64,000 bases of DNA from Phaeotremella fagi (taxonomy: Eukaryota; Basidiomycota; Tremellomycetes; Tremellales; Phaeotremellaceae): the NCBI GenBank assembly GCA_001599715.1, contig BCHU01000014.1:806001-870000 (forward strand), in the 5' to 3' direction. Shown piece after piece: positions 44,101 to 55,415 of the stretch; position 1 is the first letter of the stretch, and each line of letters starts with the position of its first letter. The notes under the pieces are model-generated. The model searched no databases. It was not told where the DNA came from and saw only the letters and a program-made list of their open reading frames with translations. The translations under genes were made by a program, and so were the position numbers.

Positions 44101-44347
44101 CCCCGGTCCCAATTTCAGAATCATTCAGATAATCTTCATCTGGGGTATCTGAACCTGATCCATCTGGATCAGCGTCAGCGTCAGCATCAGCACCAGTATC
44201 ATCTTTGAGATTGATGAGGTTGAGACTGGATTTAGAGATTACACCGATTAATTTAGCGAACGTTGATAGTTGTCTTTCGGGTTTTGGTCTGGTGGTGACC
44301 GGTAAAGGGGGTGAGGTAGGGGTTGGTGATAAAGGAGGTTCGTCCAT
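41166..44347 (-). CDS. Sel1-repeat protein with C-terminal MYND-like zinc finger
   Basis: A six-exon minus-strand gene. The N-terminus MDEPPLSPTPTSPPLPV is disordered and has an Asp-Ala repeat (DADADADPD). After the splice WDAQ|NALIMHQIQTALELY a Sel1-like segment follows (DVERMGKAGAWFVLGLGWII). The middle is disordered and Ser-rich, with a Glu-Asn dipeptide run near 41650-41696 encoded by a hexamer repeat. The C-terminus is a zinc finger: MICSICLAKGINFPECRKCS, then AVFCSRECRIG, spaced C-x2-C-x9-C-x2-C-x4-C-x3-C, and after one intron KRHVCGIWNSRKLLRVPT. This fits MYND or HIT-type fingers except that H-x-C is short of the usual H-x3-C. Such fingers bind proline-rich partners. Specific function unknown. 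Confidence 0.68.
41647..41696. repeat. CGTTCT hexamer microsatellite (coding)
   Basis: About eight tandem CGTTCT units on the plus strand encode the Glu-Asn dipeptide run in the zinc-finger gene on the minus strand. Unit length is a multiple of three, so copy-number change would keep the frame. Confidence 0.9.
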
Positions 44348-44934
44348 GGATCAGTGTGTTGTTGTGTTGGTGTTGGTGTTGATGATGATGTTGTTGATGT
44401 AGATAATAACAATCTATGTATATGAATGAAATTAAAGATAAAGATAAAAAATCAAAGTTAAGTTATGGCGTAAAATGTTGTAACTCAACTCGTGGTACTG
44501 TACTAAATCAAGGATAATTACTCAGTAGTAGTAAAATTGATTGAATTCGGTTAGATCCAAAAGAGGGAAGTGGGGAGGGGGGGAGGGAGAACCAGTTAAA
44601 AAGTGAATACAATACCACGTAAACAACTCGTGTGACCTGCTTATATGCATTAAACTTAAGTGAACGTCTGTGCGTAAGAAGCGTAGGAACGTAGCTGACG
44701 AAGGAATCATCCATCCATCCAAACATCCACCATTCAATTCATTAAGTAATGAAAAATTTATTTGAATCCCTCGGTGTTTTTATCCTTAAATTTAATTCAT
44801 CAGGGTTAGGTTTGGGCGTTAGTAACCCATCGCACCGAGCCGCAGCTCTAGAACATCAAGAACTTGGCCTATGATGAAAAGTCCATTTGACGAGATACAA
44901 TTTACTTATGCAAGGTATAGACAAAACGATGACT
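44348..44934. other. Intergenic between zinc-finger gene and NPP gene
   Basis: 587 bases: promoter of the zinc-finger gene and 3' flank of the NPP gene. GTGTTGGTGTTGGTGTTGATG repeats near 44360 and a G/A-rich run near 44575. No gene. Confidence 0.4.
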
Positions 44935-47069
44935 CTATTTCCCAACCGCCCCCCAAAACCCTTTCGTACCGTCGTTATCAACCCCCTCCAATCCAAGTAA
45001 ACCCAGAACCAAAGATTGAATTTCGAGATTATTGAAACCTAAATTCAAACAGTCAACACCGCTCATACCCCCATCCAGACTCACTCTCTATGACTCCATC
45101 AGTAATCGTGACACCACTTTCAACGTTCTTGAGATCGTTCACGAATGGTCCGTAGCCTATGAAAATCGCTTGCATGTCTTCTTGATCGTTATCTTGAGGT
45201 TTATTAGTTAATCCGTAAATTCTTTTTGGTGAGACTTACCATATCCGTGGATCCCTTTTGGTTGATAATCACCTCCATTGATCACGTCCTGTTCATGCTG
45301 GTACACAAGGAAGATATCAGCTGGTGTATCGATCATAAAAGAGGTTGAGTGGGAGTTATCAAGAACGAAACTTCGTAGAAAGTCGATATGGCAAGAAAGT
45401 TTTCAACAAGACAGAAAGGCACCAGGATCGAAACGAACACTCAATACTTACATGATCAGTCATCACCCAACCAGGTCTCGAAATCAAATAAATAGGTGCG
45501 ATGCGATCACCATTTGAGAAATGATATTTCTCAGGCATAGTCTGATGCGTGTACCTAGAATCCTTCAGCTCAAAGCGCCATGAGAGTGCAGATAATATCA
45601 CCTACACGTCGAAATGACCAGATTTCGAAGATTCCTCCAAAAGAATGTTGAGATATTTATCGATATCTGTCCCATGTTTGAACCGTAAACCGACGTTGGG
45701 CCATCCTACACAAGATCAGAACCTGAGCATCAGTCAATCACTTACCATCCTTATGCTCGATCAAATCGTAACCCTCTTTCAACAAATCATCAAGAAAGAT
45801 CAGTCTGTTGTTGGAAGTTTCGGCCATACCTAAAAGTCGTTAGTCCTCACCATTGAAATAGACACAGTACGTACCATGATCAGAAACCACGATCAGATTA
45901 ACGATCTCTTCTAATCCCCGTTCCTTTAAGCCACCGACCAAATCCCCGATAAACTCATCAATCAGTTCTAAAGAGTCAATGACGGATTGAGAATTTGGTC
46001 CAGAATCGTGGCCGGAGGTATCAATTTCTGGGATGTAGACTGTGAACAGCTCTGCTCTGTTTTGTATGTCACCATCTAGGTTTCCGAGTATGGTTTGAAG
46101 CTTTTCTTGAGGTGATTGGAGCTAAAGGATGAGTTGACAAATCAGCATCGATTGTTGCATCATTCCTTCAGTATTATGACTCACTTTGAAAGGGATGAAC
46201 CAATTTGGTGAAATACCTTTCGAAGTAGTCGGTGGTCCAGGCCTAAACCCCAGTCAGAGAGATACCGTGCAGCAACCCGAATCCCACTCACCACATGAGA
46301 TTCATACTTTTCCTTCCGAACCTCTCAGCAACACTCCAAACAGGTTCACCGTCCCACCAAAATCCCTGCCACGATTTACCCGGGTCAACATACAAAAATT
46401 CTCCCCCTTTATCCACAGCGTCCGAGGGAGACCAAAAATTGTTACCTATTATTTTATGGTTCTGTGGATATAACCCTGTTAAGAGTGTCCAATGATTCGG
46501 GAATGTGAGAGTTGGGAAACATGGTTTCATGGATTTTGATCTTATGCCCCCAAATCCTTTTGGGATTGGGGATCGTTGATCGTGACTCGGGTGCTGGTAC
46601 AGATTTATGATGTTTGTTAACGCCTCTTGATGATCTTCTAGATATGATGGTTTGAACCCATCTAGTGATAGTAGTATCACTGTTGGATAGAAGTCGTGTG
46701 TTCCGTTGTTAAGTAGGATTTTCGGTGGGATACCAAGGGAGTTGTAGGATCTCTTGAGGAAATAGATGATGATTATGAAAGTCGGTAGGAACAGTAATAG
46801 AATCAGAGGTTTGGGAAGCTGTGATCTTAGCTGTGCTATTTTATTTGACTCACTTTGAGACCTAATACATTGGTCACTCTTCTTCTCCTCTTCCCACCTC
46901 CCAGTAGTCTACCACTTTCACCTCCGTCGTCTAGATTAGAAATCAGTCTTGCCTCATCTCCCTCTCCCTCTTCTTCTTCTGAGTTGGTGAATGACCCTGA
47001 TCTAGATATGGACTGTATAGATTCTGGTTGAGGAGTCTTTCGTCTTCTTGGAGGGTAGAAAGATGACAT
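44935..47069 (-). CDS. Ectonucleotide pyrophosphatase/phosphodiesterase (NPP-type)
   Basis: About nine exons on the minus strand. A cytosolic N-terminus (MSSFYPPRRRKTPQPES) ending in RRRRVTNVLGLK precedes a single membrane segment (LILLLFLPTFIIIIYFL), so this is a type II membrane protein. The alkaline-phosphatase-like core has VILLSLDGFKPSYL (first metal Asp), CFPTLTFPNHWTLLTGLYPQ (nucleophile Thr in PTLTFPN), NHKIIGNNFW, YIPEIDTSGHDSGP (metal Asp and His), IVVSDHGMAE (metal Asp-His) and GGDYQPKGIHGYG (His). All expected metal ligands are present, so it should be active. Yeast homologues Npp1/Npp2 hydrolyse extracellular nucleotides during phosphate starvation. Ends FWGAVGK. Divergent from PER1, 208 bases away. 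Confidence 0.85.
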
Positions 47070-47277
47070 GGATGTTACATTGAAGATGTAGATGTACAAA
47101 GTAAGATGGACTTGTATGGTGGAGGTGTATTTAATGACGTGTACTCTCTTCCCTCCTTCCCTATGGTCCCTTAATCGCGATCGACCAACGCGTAGTGGTG
47201 GTGAATAAGAATAAGAATAGAACAAGAACATTACAATTACCATCTCACTTCTAAGAAAGAATCACCAACCACCCCCA
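47070..47277. promoter_or_regulatory. NPP/PER1 bidirectional promoter
   Basis: 208 bases between divergent ATGs; no clear TATA box. Contains TTAATCGCGATCGACC with a CGATCG core near 47172. Confidence 0.4.
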
Positions 47278-48893
47278 ATGTCCCGTCCAAACAACCTCCT
47301 TCTCCTAACCCTAACCCTCCTCCTCCTAACCCTAATCTCAGCTTCCTCAGGAGACCGGAACCCAACCTTCCAACACTGTCTCAAAGGCTGTCAACTAACT
47401 TACTGTCAACCATCTCAAATCCCCATCCCGTTCCATCTCAGATTACTAGGTTGGACATGTCCCGAAGATTGTGCTTATTCCTGTGCACACAGTTTCACGG
47501 ATAACATCAGACCTGGTAGTCGGTTTCATCAGTTTTATGGGAAATGGGCTTTTTATAGGTTGGCGGGGATTCAGGAGCCGTTCAGTGTTTTGATGAGTTT
47601 GGGTGGGTTCTATGTAGAGAATTAAGGTTTTGTTCTTTATTGAACTTACTCTAGGTAATCTCTGGGTTCATCTTCGTGGTCTATCGGAAATTAGACGTAG
47701 AGTCAGGAAAGAAAATAGATTGAGACTTTGGTTGGAGGCGCTGAGTTATGTTCAAATCAATACTTGGGTTTGGAGTTCGGTTTTCCATTCTAGAGGTGAG
47801 TGTGGGTGTGGATGGGAGGGTTACTTCATGCTCTTGTGGAGGAGGTTATTTATGGTATGAGGTGTAGGAGGTTTGACGGAAGGGCATAATTTGCTCTGGA
47901 CGTCTACATTCTGGCTTGAATGCGACCATCTGTCCCACTTGTTCCCAGGAGTATGGAGCTACACCTACCAAATATCATCTTCCAACTCCACATACAGACT
48001 CCCACTGACCATCCTCAGACACACCCACTACAGAACGACTCGACTACTTCTCAGCAACGTTAACAATAGGCTTCACCCTCCTCTACACCACAACCCGTAT
48101 CTTCAACCTCCTAACACCCCTCTCGACCTCCAAATACCTAACCCCCGTAATAATCTTATTCAGCATAACCATCCTAGGCCATTTCACCTATCTCCTAACC
48201 TTCCCCCGTCACGCCTTCCCTTACGGTTATCACACAACCTTCAACCTCTTCCTAGGACTAATCCACAATCTCCTCTGGTCACTCTTCTCACTCTCCTTCC
48301 TCCTCCCCCTCCCAAAACTATCTCTCTCCGGTAAAAAAATCGAATGGCCAAAACCTTACCCCCCAAAAGATCCTTTACCCCCAACTCCCAAACCAGCTCA
48401 TTACTTCTCACCATTCCTTTTGGTTCTGGGAACAACTTTCGCTATGGGATTGGAGTTATTCGATTTCGCTCCGGTAGGAAGAATCGTTGATGCTCACAGT
48501 TTATGGCATGCGGCTACTATACCGTTAACTGTTGGATGGTATAAATTTCTTTGTGCTGACGCGATAGAATTAGAAGGTAGTTTATTATCAAGAGCTGATC
48601 GCGGTAGTTCCAGTTCCAGCGGTGGGATAGGATTAGGATTAGGGCTCAGTGGTGATAACGAATACACCGGTAACTCCAACGCCAACGGAAGTGGAAGTGG
48701 GAATTCAGGTGGGATGACCAGAAATTCAAATAACCTATTATCAACACCGAAACTACCACTCTCTCAACCTAAATTACAAGCACCAAAGACACCTGAATAT
48801 AGACAATTGGCAGCTGGGATTCCAGGGAGTGGGGGCAGAAGTAGAAGTCCGGGAAGGAAGAGTGGTGAAGGTAAAGAAGGGAGGATGGATTGA
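47278..48893 (+). CDS. PER1: PER1/PGAP3-family GPI-anchor lipid remodelling protein
   Basis: Three exons. A signal peptide (NLLLLTLTLLLLTLISASSG) precedes the conserved Cys-rich lumenal domain: DRNPTFQHCLKGCQLTYC, LGWTCPEDCAYSCAH. Then come GSRFHQFYGKWAFYRLAGIQ and EPFSVLMSLGNLWVHLRG. After the last intron, VWSSVFHSRDTPTTERLDYF with SA, several TM helices and GRIVDAHSLWHAATIPLTVG (the conserved D-H/H signature of the CREST superfamily) follow. PER1 acts in the ER to remove or exchange the sn-2 acyl chain of GPI anchors. It has an extra Gly/Ser/Asn-rich tail of about 100 residues, ending RSPGRKSGEGKEGRMD, not usual for the family. The His and Asp needed for hydrolysis are present. Confidence 0.88.
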
Positions 48894-49013
48894 GGGTCGT
48901 GGAAGGTTATACTGTAGTATCGCTGGGCGATTCGTGGTTGGGAATGGGATTAAGATTCAACCGAAATTAAAAACATATTCATTTTCGTTCATGGTTCGAT
49001 GCATACATAGATT
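48894..49013. other. PER1 3' flank
   Basis: Short intergenic gap between convergent coding signals; nothing recognisable. Confidence 0.3.
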
Positions 49014-49480
49014 TCAGTTGGTGTTGTGCAAGGTATCTGTATAATCGGGAATTGATCGTTCTGGTTGACCCTTGGGTTTCAACGTTGACCAAAACAATTG
49101 ATTCATTCCGTGCATATCATCTATCTCATACAAAAACTCTGGTCTCAAGACCAAATCCCAATCACCCATAGTAAACCTCGATTTCAGTTTTTCGGTCAAA
49201 TCTCTAATATCAGTCCGACCACAAAACACTAGACCAATCGGAATCTTTCATATCAACTGTGACAAGATACTTATTCTCCTGGACCAGAAAGTTTGTTAAT
49301 CCAGGTTCATCTTTATCCCTTCCCGTCCCCTTTTCCCAATGGACCATGACCATCATTAGCCATTCTCGAATGAATCGCAACAGTGGCACGACGTCATTGC
49401 CACATTCGATAACGTACTCGTACTTACTTTCGATGATGTAAATAATGTCTAGATTATCAGATAACCAGCTGAGATCTACA
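49014..49480 (-). pseudogene. Unidentified coding region with a frame change
   Basis: On the minus strand, from about 49480 an open frame reads LSWLSDNLDIIYIIESKYEY, VIECGNDVVPLLRFIREWLM, then TNFLVQENKYLVTVDMKD, stopping soon after. A second frame, shifted by one base, continues with IPIGLVFCGRTDIRDLTEKL, SRFTMGDWDLVLRPEFLYEI and DDMHGMNQLFW, ending NTN at 49014. Both parts look like real protein and abut, but no intron with good sites joins them, and no ATG starts the first frame. So this is either a decayed gene with a frameshift or an odd splice. I recognise no family. The upstream end overlaps the promoter of the Lys-rich gene at 49591. Confidence 0.4.
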
Positions 49481-49590
49481 TCTGAGATCGATCATGACAG
49501 TATGCAATCGATGGAACTCGAAGATATATAAGTAACGATAAAACACCCATCTCTTAACATCTTACTTCCAATCAAACCATACACAGCACA

Positions 49591-50377
49591 ATGACTTCTT
49601 CCAAAGGTAAGCCCTCCGATCCAAAACTCAGAGAACAGGTTAAAGAGAGTACGTCTATCTCTTCCGCTCACTAAACATGAAAGCTAATTAACGTCTTGGT
49701 TAGAGGTTAAGAACGAAACCAACAAAGATGGTTCCGGTAAAGGTCAATGGTCAGCCTGGAAAGTGAGTCAGAGTTTACGTTTACTCCAAACGATCGTCAG
49801 CTTGAAATCTATACTAATCTATCGCAACCAGGCAGGTAAACTAGCGAAAGAATACGAAGCCAAAGGTGGTGATTATAACAATGAACCAGGATCGAAAAAT
49901 AAACCTGAGAAAGGATATCCAGAACCCAAACATGGCGATGACAACAGCAGCAAGAAACCTGCATCTAAGAAGGAGGATAAGGAAACTACCAAAAAGCCTA
50001 CCTCTAAAAAAGAGGAGAAACCAGCTTCCAAGAAATCTGATGAACCACCCGCTAAGAAATCTAAACCTGCGTCTAAAGGTAAACCCGCTTCTAAGTCTGG
50101 TAAGGATACGAAATCGGAATCTAAAAAGACTGTTACAAAGGGTAAACCGGCTTCAAAGAAATCTAAGAAAGACGAGGAAGAGGAGGAGGAGGAGGAGGAG
50201 GAGGAAGAGTTAGATGAAGATTCTGTCGTTGGTGAGAATGATTCAGAGGAAGATGAGGAGGAAGAGGAAGAAGAGAAGGACGAGGTACCGGCTAAGAAAA
50301 CTAGAGGCGGTAAAGCTGGTGTTAAAAGGAAAGCTGAGACTGATGGTGGGAAGAATAAGAAGGCTAAGACCAAGTGA
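49591..50377 (+). CDS. Lys/Glu-rich protein with short conserved N-terminal domain
   Basis: Three exons (49591-49648, 49704-49762, 49832-50377) join in frame to 220 residues. The N-terminal 60 residues (GKPSDPKLREQVKEKVKNET, then NKDGSGKGQWSAWKAGKLAK, EYEAKGGDYNNE) form a small compact conserved-looking module that I recall seeing at the start of short fungal proteins without a firm name. The rest is low-complexity: repeated KPASKK-like units, then two long Glu runs near 50173-50212 and 50245-50280, then a basic end (KRKAETDGGKNKKAKTK). The basic tracts suggest a nuclear, DNA- or histone-associated protein; this is inference. The large antisense open frame is a shadow of the repeats. Confidence 0.6.
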
Positions 50378-50792
50378 GGACATCGGAGGTGTTGTAGGTC
50401 GATTCGAAGAATAATCAGAAGGAGCGATGTATAGTAGTCATGTCGTATGGCTTTAACTTGGGGATATCGGGAGTCGCTCGTGGTAACTGCTTTCATCACA
50501 CTTGCCTAAAGTATCCAGCAGCTCCAAGCCCATCAACGTCATTGTCAAAGGAACTACAAGAGTTCACACTCCAGACGATTCTTGTGGAACATAAAGTGAA
50601 AGGATAGCCTTCACTCAGATAAAAGCGTTTGAACAGGTATACGACCTTTGATCAACGATTTCAACCATTCAACCAACCTCCCGTCTTGTCTCCTGTTTGC
50701 AATCGTCCACCAATCATGAGTCAATAAAACTTCCAGCCCCCTAACAATGTCATTCTGAATATCCATTTTTCATTTCCACTTCCACCATCATC
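50378..50792. other. Intergenic, no gene seen
   Basis: 415 bases between two plus-strand genes; CA/CT-rich leader before 50793. Confidence 0.35.
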
Positions 50793-53467
50793 ATGAACTC
50801 CACTATCACCACTACGTACACCTCCACTGCGGCCGAGAAGGCAATTATCAAATCCCATAGAACTACACCCAAACTCCTTTCCAATCAAACACCTGGTCGA
50901 CCTTCGGTATCCACACGTCCTACTCATAACCACGATACAAATCCGATATCCAGTCGATCGAAACATGATGATTCCAAAATGATGAATTCAAACACCTCCG
51001 CCAAATCGAGAACACAACATTTGAACACAATCCCAAATCCCCCAACTTCCAAATCCATGAAACCCAGTACCCCAACTCAATCACAAAACACCCCAATGAC
51101 AATCCATCAAATCCGTACGAAGATGAACAAAATTCTCACCACAGTTTTCAATCCTAAATATATCGCTAAACCTTCACCACCAAGATTGAAGTCTTCACCG
51201 CTGGATCAAGAGGTTGTCATTCATGATCACGACCAAGAAATTCAAGAGCAGTCAACGAATTATTTGAAAGTTCGACAACTTTATCCTAACGTTTTGGGGG
51301 ATTATCATCCACCAATCGCACTTCCTCCGTTTAGGATTCGACGGTTCAAACTTTGGAATCAAAATGTTCCTTCTTTGTTGATGAGTGTTTTGGATCCTAA
51401 ACGAAGATGTAAGTTTTGGTTCATATTCTGGCACATTCGTTAAACTGATACTTTGGCTTTGATTCAGTTCACCTGAGACGATATCAGGTATTCGCGATTC
51501 CATCAACCGCTTCACCGTCTTTAGGTAACAAGAAATTTTCAGGTCAATTCGAACGTGCTATCAAACCTAGTACGACCGTTCAACCCGTTCAACCGCAACT
51601 TCGTCCAACGAGACCCCAGGGAATTGGTAATGGTACGCATATGGTAGATCAAAACGCCGAGCCTCAAATGAAAATTAAATCGTCCTCATCGAGAAGTTCT
51701 TCGAATCCAAAATGTGAAAACGATTTACTTCTCCAGAAGATTAGTAACAGTACGCATATATTCGATCAAAACACTGAATCTCAAATCAAAGTCAAGTCAT
51801 CTTCATCAAGGAGATCCACGAAAGCAAAACCTGAAAACGACTTACTTCAGCTGCCACCTCCAAGCTTGATGGTACGAGACGCCGCTAGACATTTAAAACT
51901 CGATACGTCGGCTGCTGCTTTCATACCCATATTCACTTATCTTGACGGTGGGAAATCGAATGCGAGTTCTACCAGGAAGAACGTTCTGGGTCATGAGGTT
52001 TCGTCAGGAGGTCCTAATACTTTGAGGAACACTGAGGCGGTTGGAAATGGGAGTGGCGGTAAGGAACATCAAAAGCTTCAAGAGACCAGACATGAAATCG
52101 ACCAACTCAAAGATAACCTTCAAGATACGCCACGAACATTGGTATCCGTCCCAAAAGAGAAATCCCAGAAGTCCATTTCAGACGGTCGAAAACTCAAGCA
52201 GAAGGGGACAGAGAAGGATGTTGCTGATATGCCCGACAAGGGGAAAGAATCTCCTAATGCGACTCGAACATCTAGAAGATCGAAAGACCTTGCCAAGAAC
52301 CGATCGCCTGCTACAGCTGGTATACAAGACGCAAGTAGAAATACAAAACCTCCAAAATCCTCTCTTTCGAGTACCAAGAACACAGATCAAAGTGGCACAG
52401 ACGCCAAACGCAACGCTCCATCTACAACCTCAACTTCGACTTCCCGATCTTCCCAAGAAAACTCGAAAAGGTCAACCAAACCCACTACAAATCCTGCCGC
52501 ACAAATAAACCCTCCGAAACCCCCATCAAAACCACAAAAACCATGGTCAAGTTCAGGTCATCAACGTTTACTTCAGCATAAACATGTTTTGGATCTTGAA
52601 CATGAAAGAAGGTTTAGGACTGGGATGAAGATTTTCATGGATGACGTTTTGAGATTTCAACAGATGTTCATGTGGGTGTAAAAAGACTTGTTCTTGATCT
52701 GACTCCTTGGTTAGCTTTCATACACCGAACGGTCCTGTTTTGTCACCTTTCGCTAATAAGAGGAAAATGAAACAATAGTGGGTGACAATATATTCTTTTT
52801 CCACTGGTGATCTGACAACAGAAGTACGAAATCTTTCCGCTCAATTCGTAAAAACTCCAATGCGATCTATCAACTCGTCCCTTCTTTAACGATTGTGGCT
52901 ACAAGAGCTGAGGTTCATTCGCAAGTGAAAAAGGCTGAGAAGAGACGAAAAGATCGAAGGGATCAACGAGAAGCTGCCAAGGTGAAACAGAGGGAAGAGA
53001 CCCAGAATGTGCTACCTAGGACACTGAATCGAGGTACAACTTCACCCCGACGTGAATCCAAGTCAACCCCTCATATTCCCAAACAATTAACTCCACCACC
53101 TATCCCCAGGAACCTTCCTGCACCTGTGATCAGATCAGAGATAATCCCCAATGTTCCAAATACGATCGAAACCGAATCTCAAATCCAAGATATCTTCCAA
53201 TCACTGAATATAACACCAATAACTGCCGAAACCTATTACCAATTGACGGAAGAACTGTCCGACTTAGAAGTTGAATCTGAATCGCAATGTGCGAAATTAT
53301 CTTTTATGGTGGAAGAAGATGGTGTCTCGCGATTGGTGGAGTTGTTTGGTTTGTTGAATAGAGATGAGGATACTGGTTTGTCACTTGATTTATTGGAGTT
53401 CGTTGAGAAGGGGGTCATGTTGGATCGGGGTTTATCTGAAAGTTCGGTGTCGAGTCTTGAGGTATAG
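50793..53467 (+). CDS. Large unrecognised protein, three exons, 823 residues
   Basis: Exons 50793-51408, 51468-52677 and 52822-53467 join in frame at every junction. Intron 2 begins GTAAAAAG and ends CTGACAACAG; it removes the apparent stop at 52679-52681. The third exon has no ATG of its own, which supports the join. The protein starts MNSTITTTYTSTAAEKAIIK and is largely disordered and Ser/Thr/Lys-rich. A semi-ordered region lies at TIHQIRTKMNKILTTVFNP and YPNVLGDYHPPIALPPFRI. An internal repeat of about 40 residues occurs twice (THMVDQNAEPQMKIKSSSS and THIFDQNTESQIKVKSSSS). The end has a basic coiled region (QVKKAEKRRKDRRDQREAAK), then an acidic, helical C-terminus. I do not recognise a family. 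Confidence 0.6.
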
Positions 53468-53820
53468 CAGGGTAGACTTGGTAACTGATATAAATCCTGT
53501 ACAAAAACTACATATGGGTTTGTAGCATCTAGCCAACGATACTCGATGTTTTTGTAATCACGTAGAAATTTGCAGCTTGCAACGAAGAGATTTCTGAACA
53601 CTACAGTGATTTTTTGCCTCGTCTGATACGCTATTGGAAGACTTGGAAGCTGTTCTTCTTGTTTGCCTGTCCATTTGATTTCCCTCTTCCCCGAGATGAA
53701 AGGAAGACCACCGGAGATAACAGTTAGAGATTGCTTCGCGAAGTCTTTCACCTCACCTTGTCATCAATCGTGAACATTTCAGTATCCTTATCCACCCACA
53801 TACAATCGTCTGTATCGAGA
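53468..53820. other. Intergenic with a minus-strand open frame
   Basis: 353 bases. A minus-strand frame of 172 codons runs from 53751 back into the previous gene's last exon (to 53236). Its start is GTG, not ATG, and its second half is antisense to coding sequence. Not called as a gene. Confidence 0.35.
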
Positions 53821-54420
53821 ATGAGTGAACCAAAATCAACAAAGCCGTTGTATGCGAACACCAACATGTCTTGGAAGATCTCAAGCAGTCTGTCTGATCT
53901 ATGGACCGAAGCAGAGATCAAAGTACCGTACACTCCTGAGATCCACGAAAAGATCATTCCAGATACTGCAAGAAACAGTCGTTCAATTTTACAATACACC
54001 CGTACCCCGAGTGTAAGTTTCGCCTATGAAACAAAAACCAAATCAATGTTCGTTTTCGTATTGCACGATATAACGATCGTTGATAAGCCAAAGTATCGGG
54101 AAATCGACGTTGTAGGGATTGATTATGGTTAGTCTAAAGTCGAAGGAATTTGGTGTGGCGCTAACTAACTTCTAGTGGATTTGGAGAAGATGGATCAAAA
54201 CACAGTCATCAATCAATATAATTCACTACACACTCGTGAGCGATACACTATCAACTCAACTATCCAGTCAACTCTGCGCAAGATTTCAAGAGACAGCGGC
54301 TATTGGTTGCCCACTTATCCTCGTCAAGACGATTTACTAGTGTTGCTTCGAGAATCGGAGGAGTACGGGTTTTTCGACTTGGTTGAGAAGCATTTCCTTT
54401 CTGTGAAAGGATCTGAGTGA
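53821..54420 (+). CDS. Orphan protein, 183 residues
   Basis: Two exons (53821-54127, 54176-54420). It starts MSEPKSTKPLYANTNMSWKI and includes SVSFAYETKTKSMFVFVLHD, EIDVVGIDYVDLEKMDQNTV (across the splice) and RQDDLLVLLRESEEYGFFDL at the C-terminus. No signal peptide or membrane segment. It looks like a compact soluble protein with beta strands in the middle and helices at the end. I do not recognise the family. The next gene shares its size and one-intron layout, with faint similarity at the C-terminus, so the two may be distant paralogues. Confidence 0.55.
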
Positions 54421-54821
54421 ATTGGGAATAAAGGAAAATCTCAGAAAACGTACATAGAATGGGCTCGTTCATGAATAGATAGTCGATGACATTGATAGTA
54501 ACATGTAGATATTGATTCTTATTCAGAGTTCAGCTACAAACGAGTAACGAAATTCCCTTGGACAATCTCTAGACAATCCCACACTCTCCAAATTGAGCCA
54601 CACCAGAAGGGCCCGATAGCCCGGCCCTCCTATCGCCTCTTTTGTGATATCATGTTTGAAGCCCAATTAACCAAATACCCCGAAAGAAGGAAGGAGGTCA
54701 AAACACCTCTTTTGATATGAATGGAAGTTCCCTGCACAAATTGGAATGATTTAAGTGCAGTAATTCCCATTTGATTTTTGCCACTTCTCATTCCAACAAC
54801 TTCATTTCATCACAGGGTAAG
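54421..54821. other. Intergenic, no gene seen
   Basis: 401 bases. GGCCCGATAGCCCGGCCCTC near 54610 is a GC-rich island in AT-rich sequence and may form a small stem. Confidence 0.35.
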
Positions 54822-55415
54822 ATGCAAGAAAACAGCTCAAACAACACCGCCTCCATCGAGAACTCATCCAAATGGAGGGTCTTCAATAATGGACCAGAAA
54901 TGGTAAAATTCCTGGGTCTAGAATCACAAATCCATTTTGGTCCTCCACCGTCCCCGCCTCGTGGAATATCAAAGGCCAAGTGGTATTGTGTTGCTCTTGA
55001 GGAGAATAGTGGTTCTTGGTATACATTTATGGAAGGAACAAGATGGATTGGAGATAAGATGAGCTCGCACGTCTCCATCCGAGGATGCACTCGTGGTAAG
55101 TCTGTATTCTTAGCAGTATTACTTGTTCATGACCACTGACACATGATCCTTATTACTTGCACAGCGCAACTCCTTTCCCCACAATCTTTAGGATACACCA
55201 GACATCTCTACTCATGTGATGAACCAAACATAGAAGCAAGTCAAGATTTTGTCTCGGTAATGCAGTCACTCATTGAAGACGATAAAAAATGGTACAAACA
55301 GATGTCTCTCGATAAATCTTTACTCCCAACTCTTCGAAAAGATACAGCAACTTTACTTCCTTTGGTTGCAGAAAAGCTTTTCCCCTCTGAAGAACAAGGT
55401 GAGGTAGAAGCTTAG
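54822..55415 (+). CDS. Orphan protein, 174 residues
   Basis: Two exons (54822-55095, 55165-55415). It starts MQENSSNNTASIENSSKWRV, then MVKFLGLESQIHFGPPPSPP, KAKWYCVALEENSGSWYTFM and, after the splice, AQLLSPQSLGYTRHLY. The helical end reads SVMQSLIEDDKKWYKQMSLD and LVAEKLFPSEEQGEVEA. Soluble, no signal peptide. Family unknown. A GT-rich CAGGGTAAG just before the ATG could be a 5'-leader splice site. Confidence 0.55.

Noticed and set aside
48420..48893. A separate 157-codon protein downstream of the first PER1 exons
   Set aside because: It is the in-frame continuation of the last PER1 exon, confirmed by the GRIVDAHSLWHA signature.
49873..50499. A 208-codon minus-strand open frame rich in Ser
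   Set aside because: It is the antisense of Lys/Glu repeat codons in the spliced plus-strand gene; long antisense frames are expected from such repeats.
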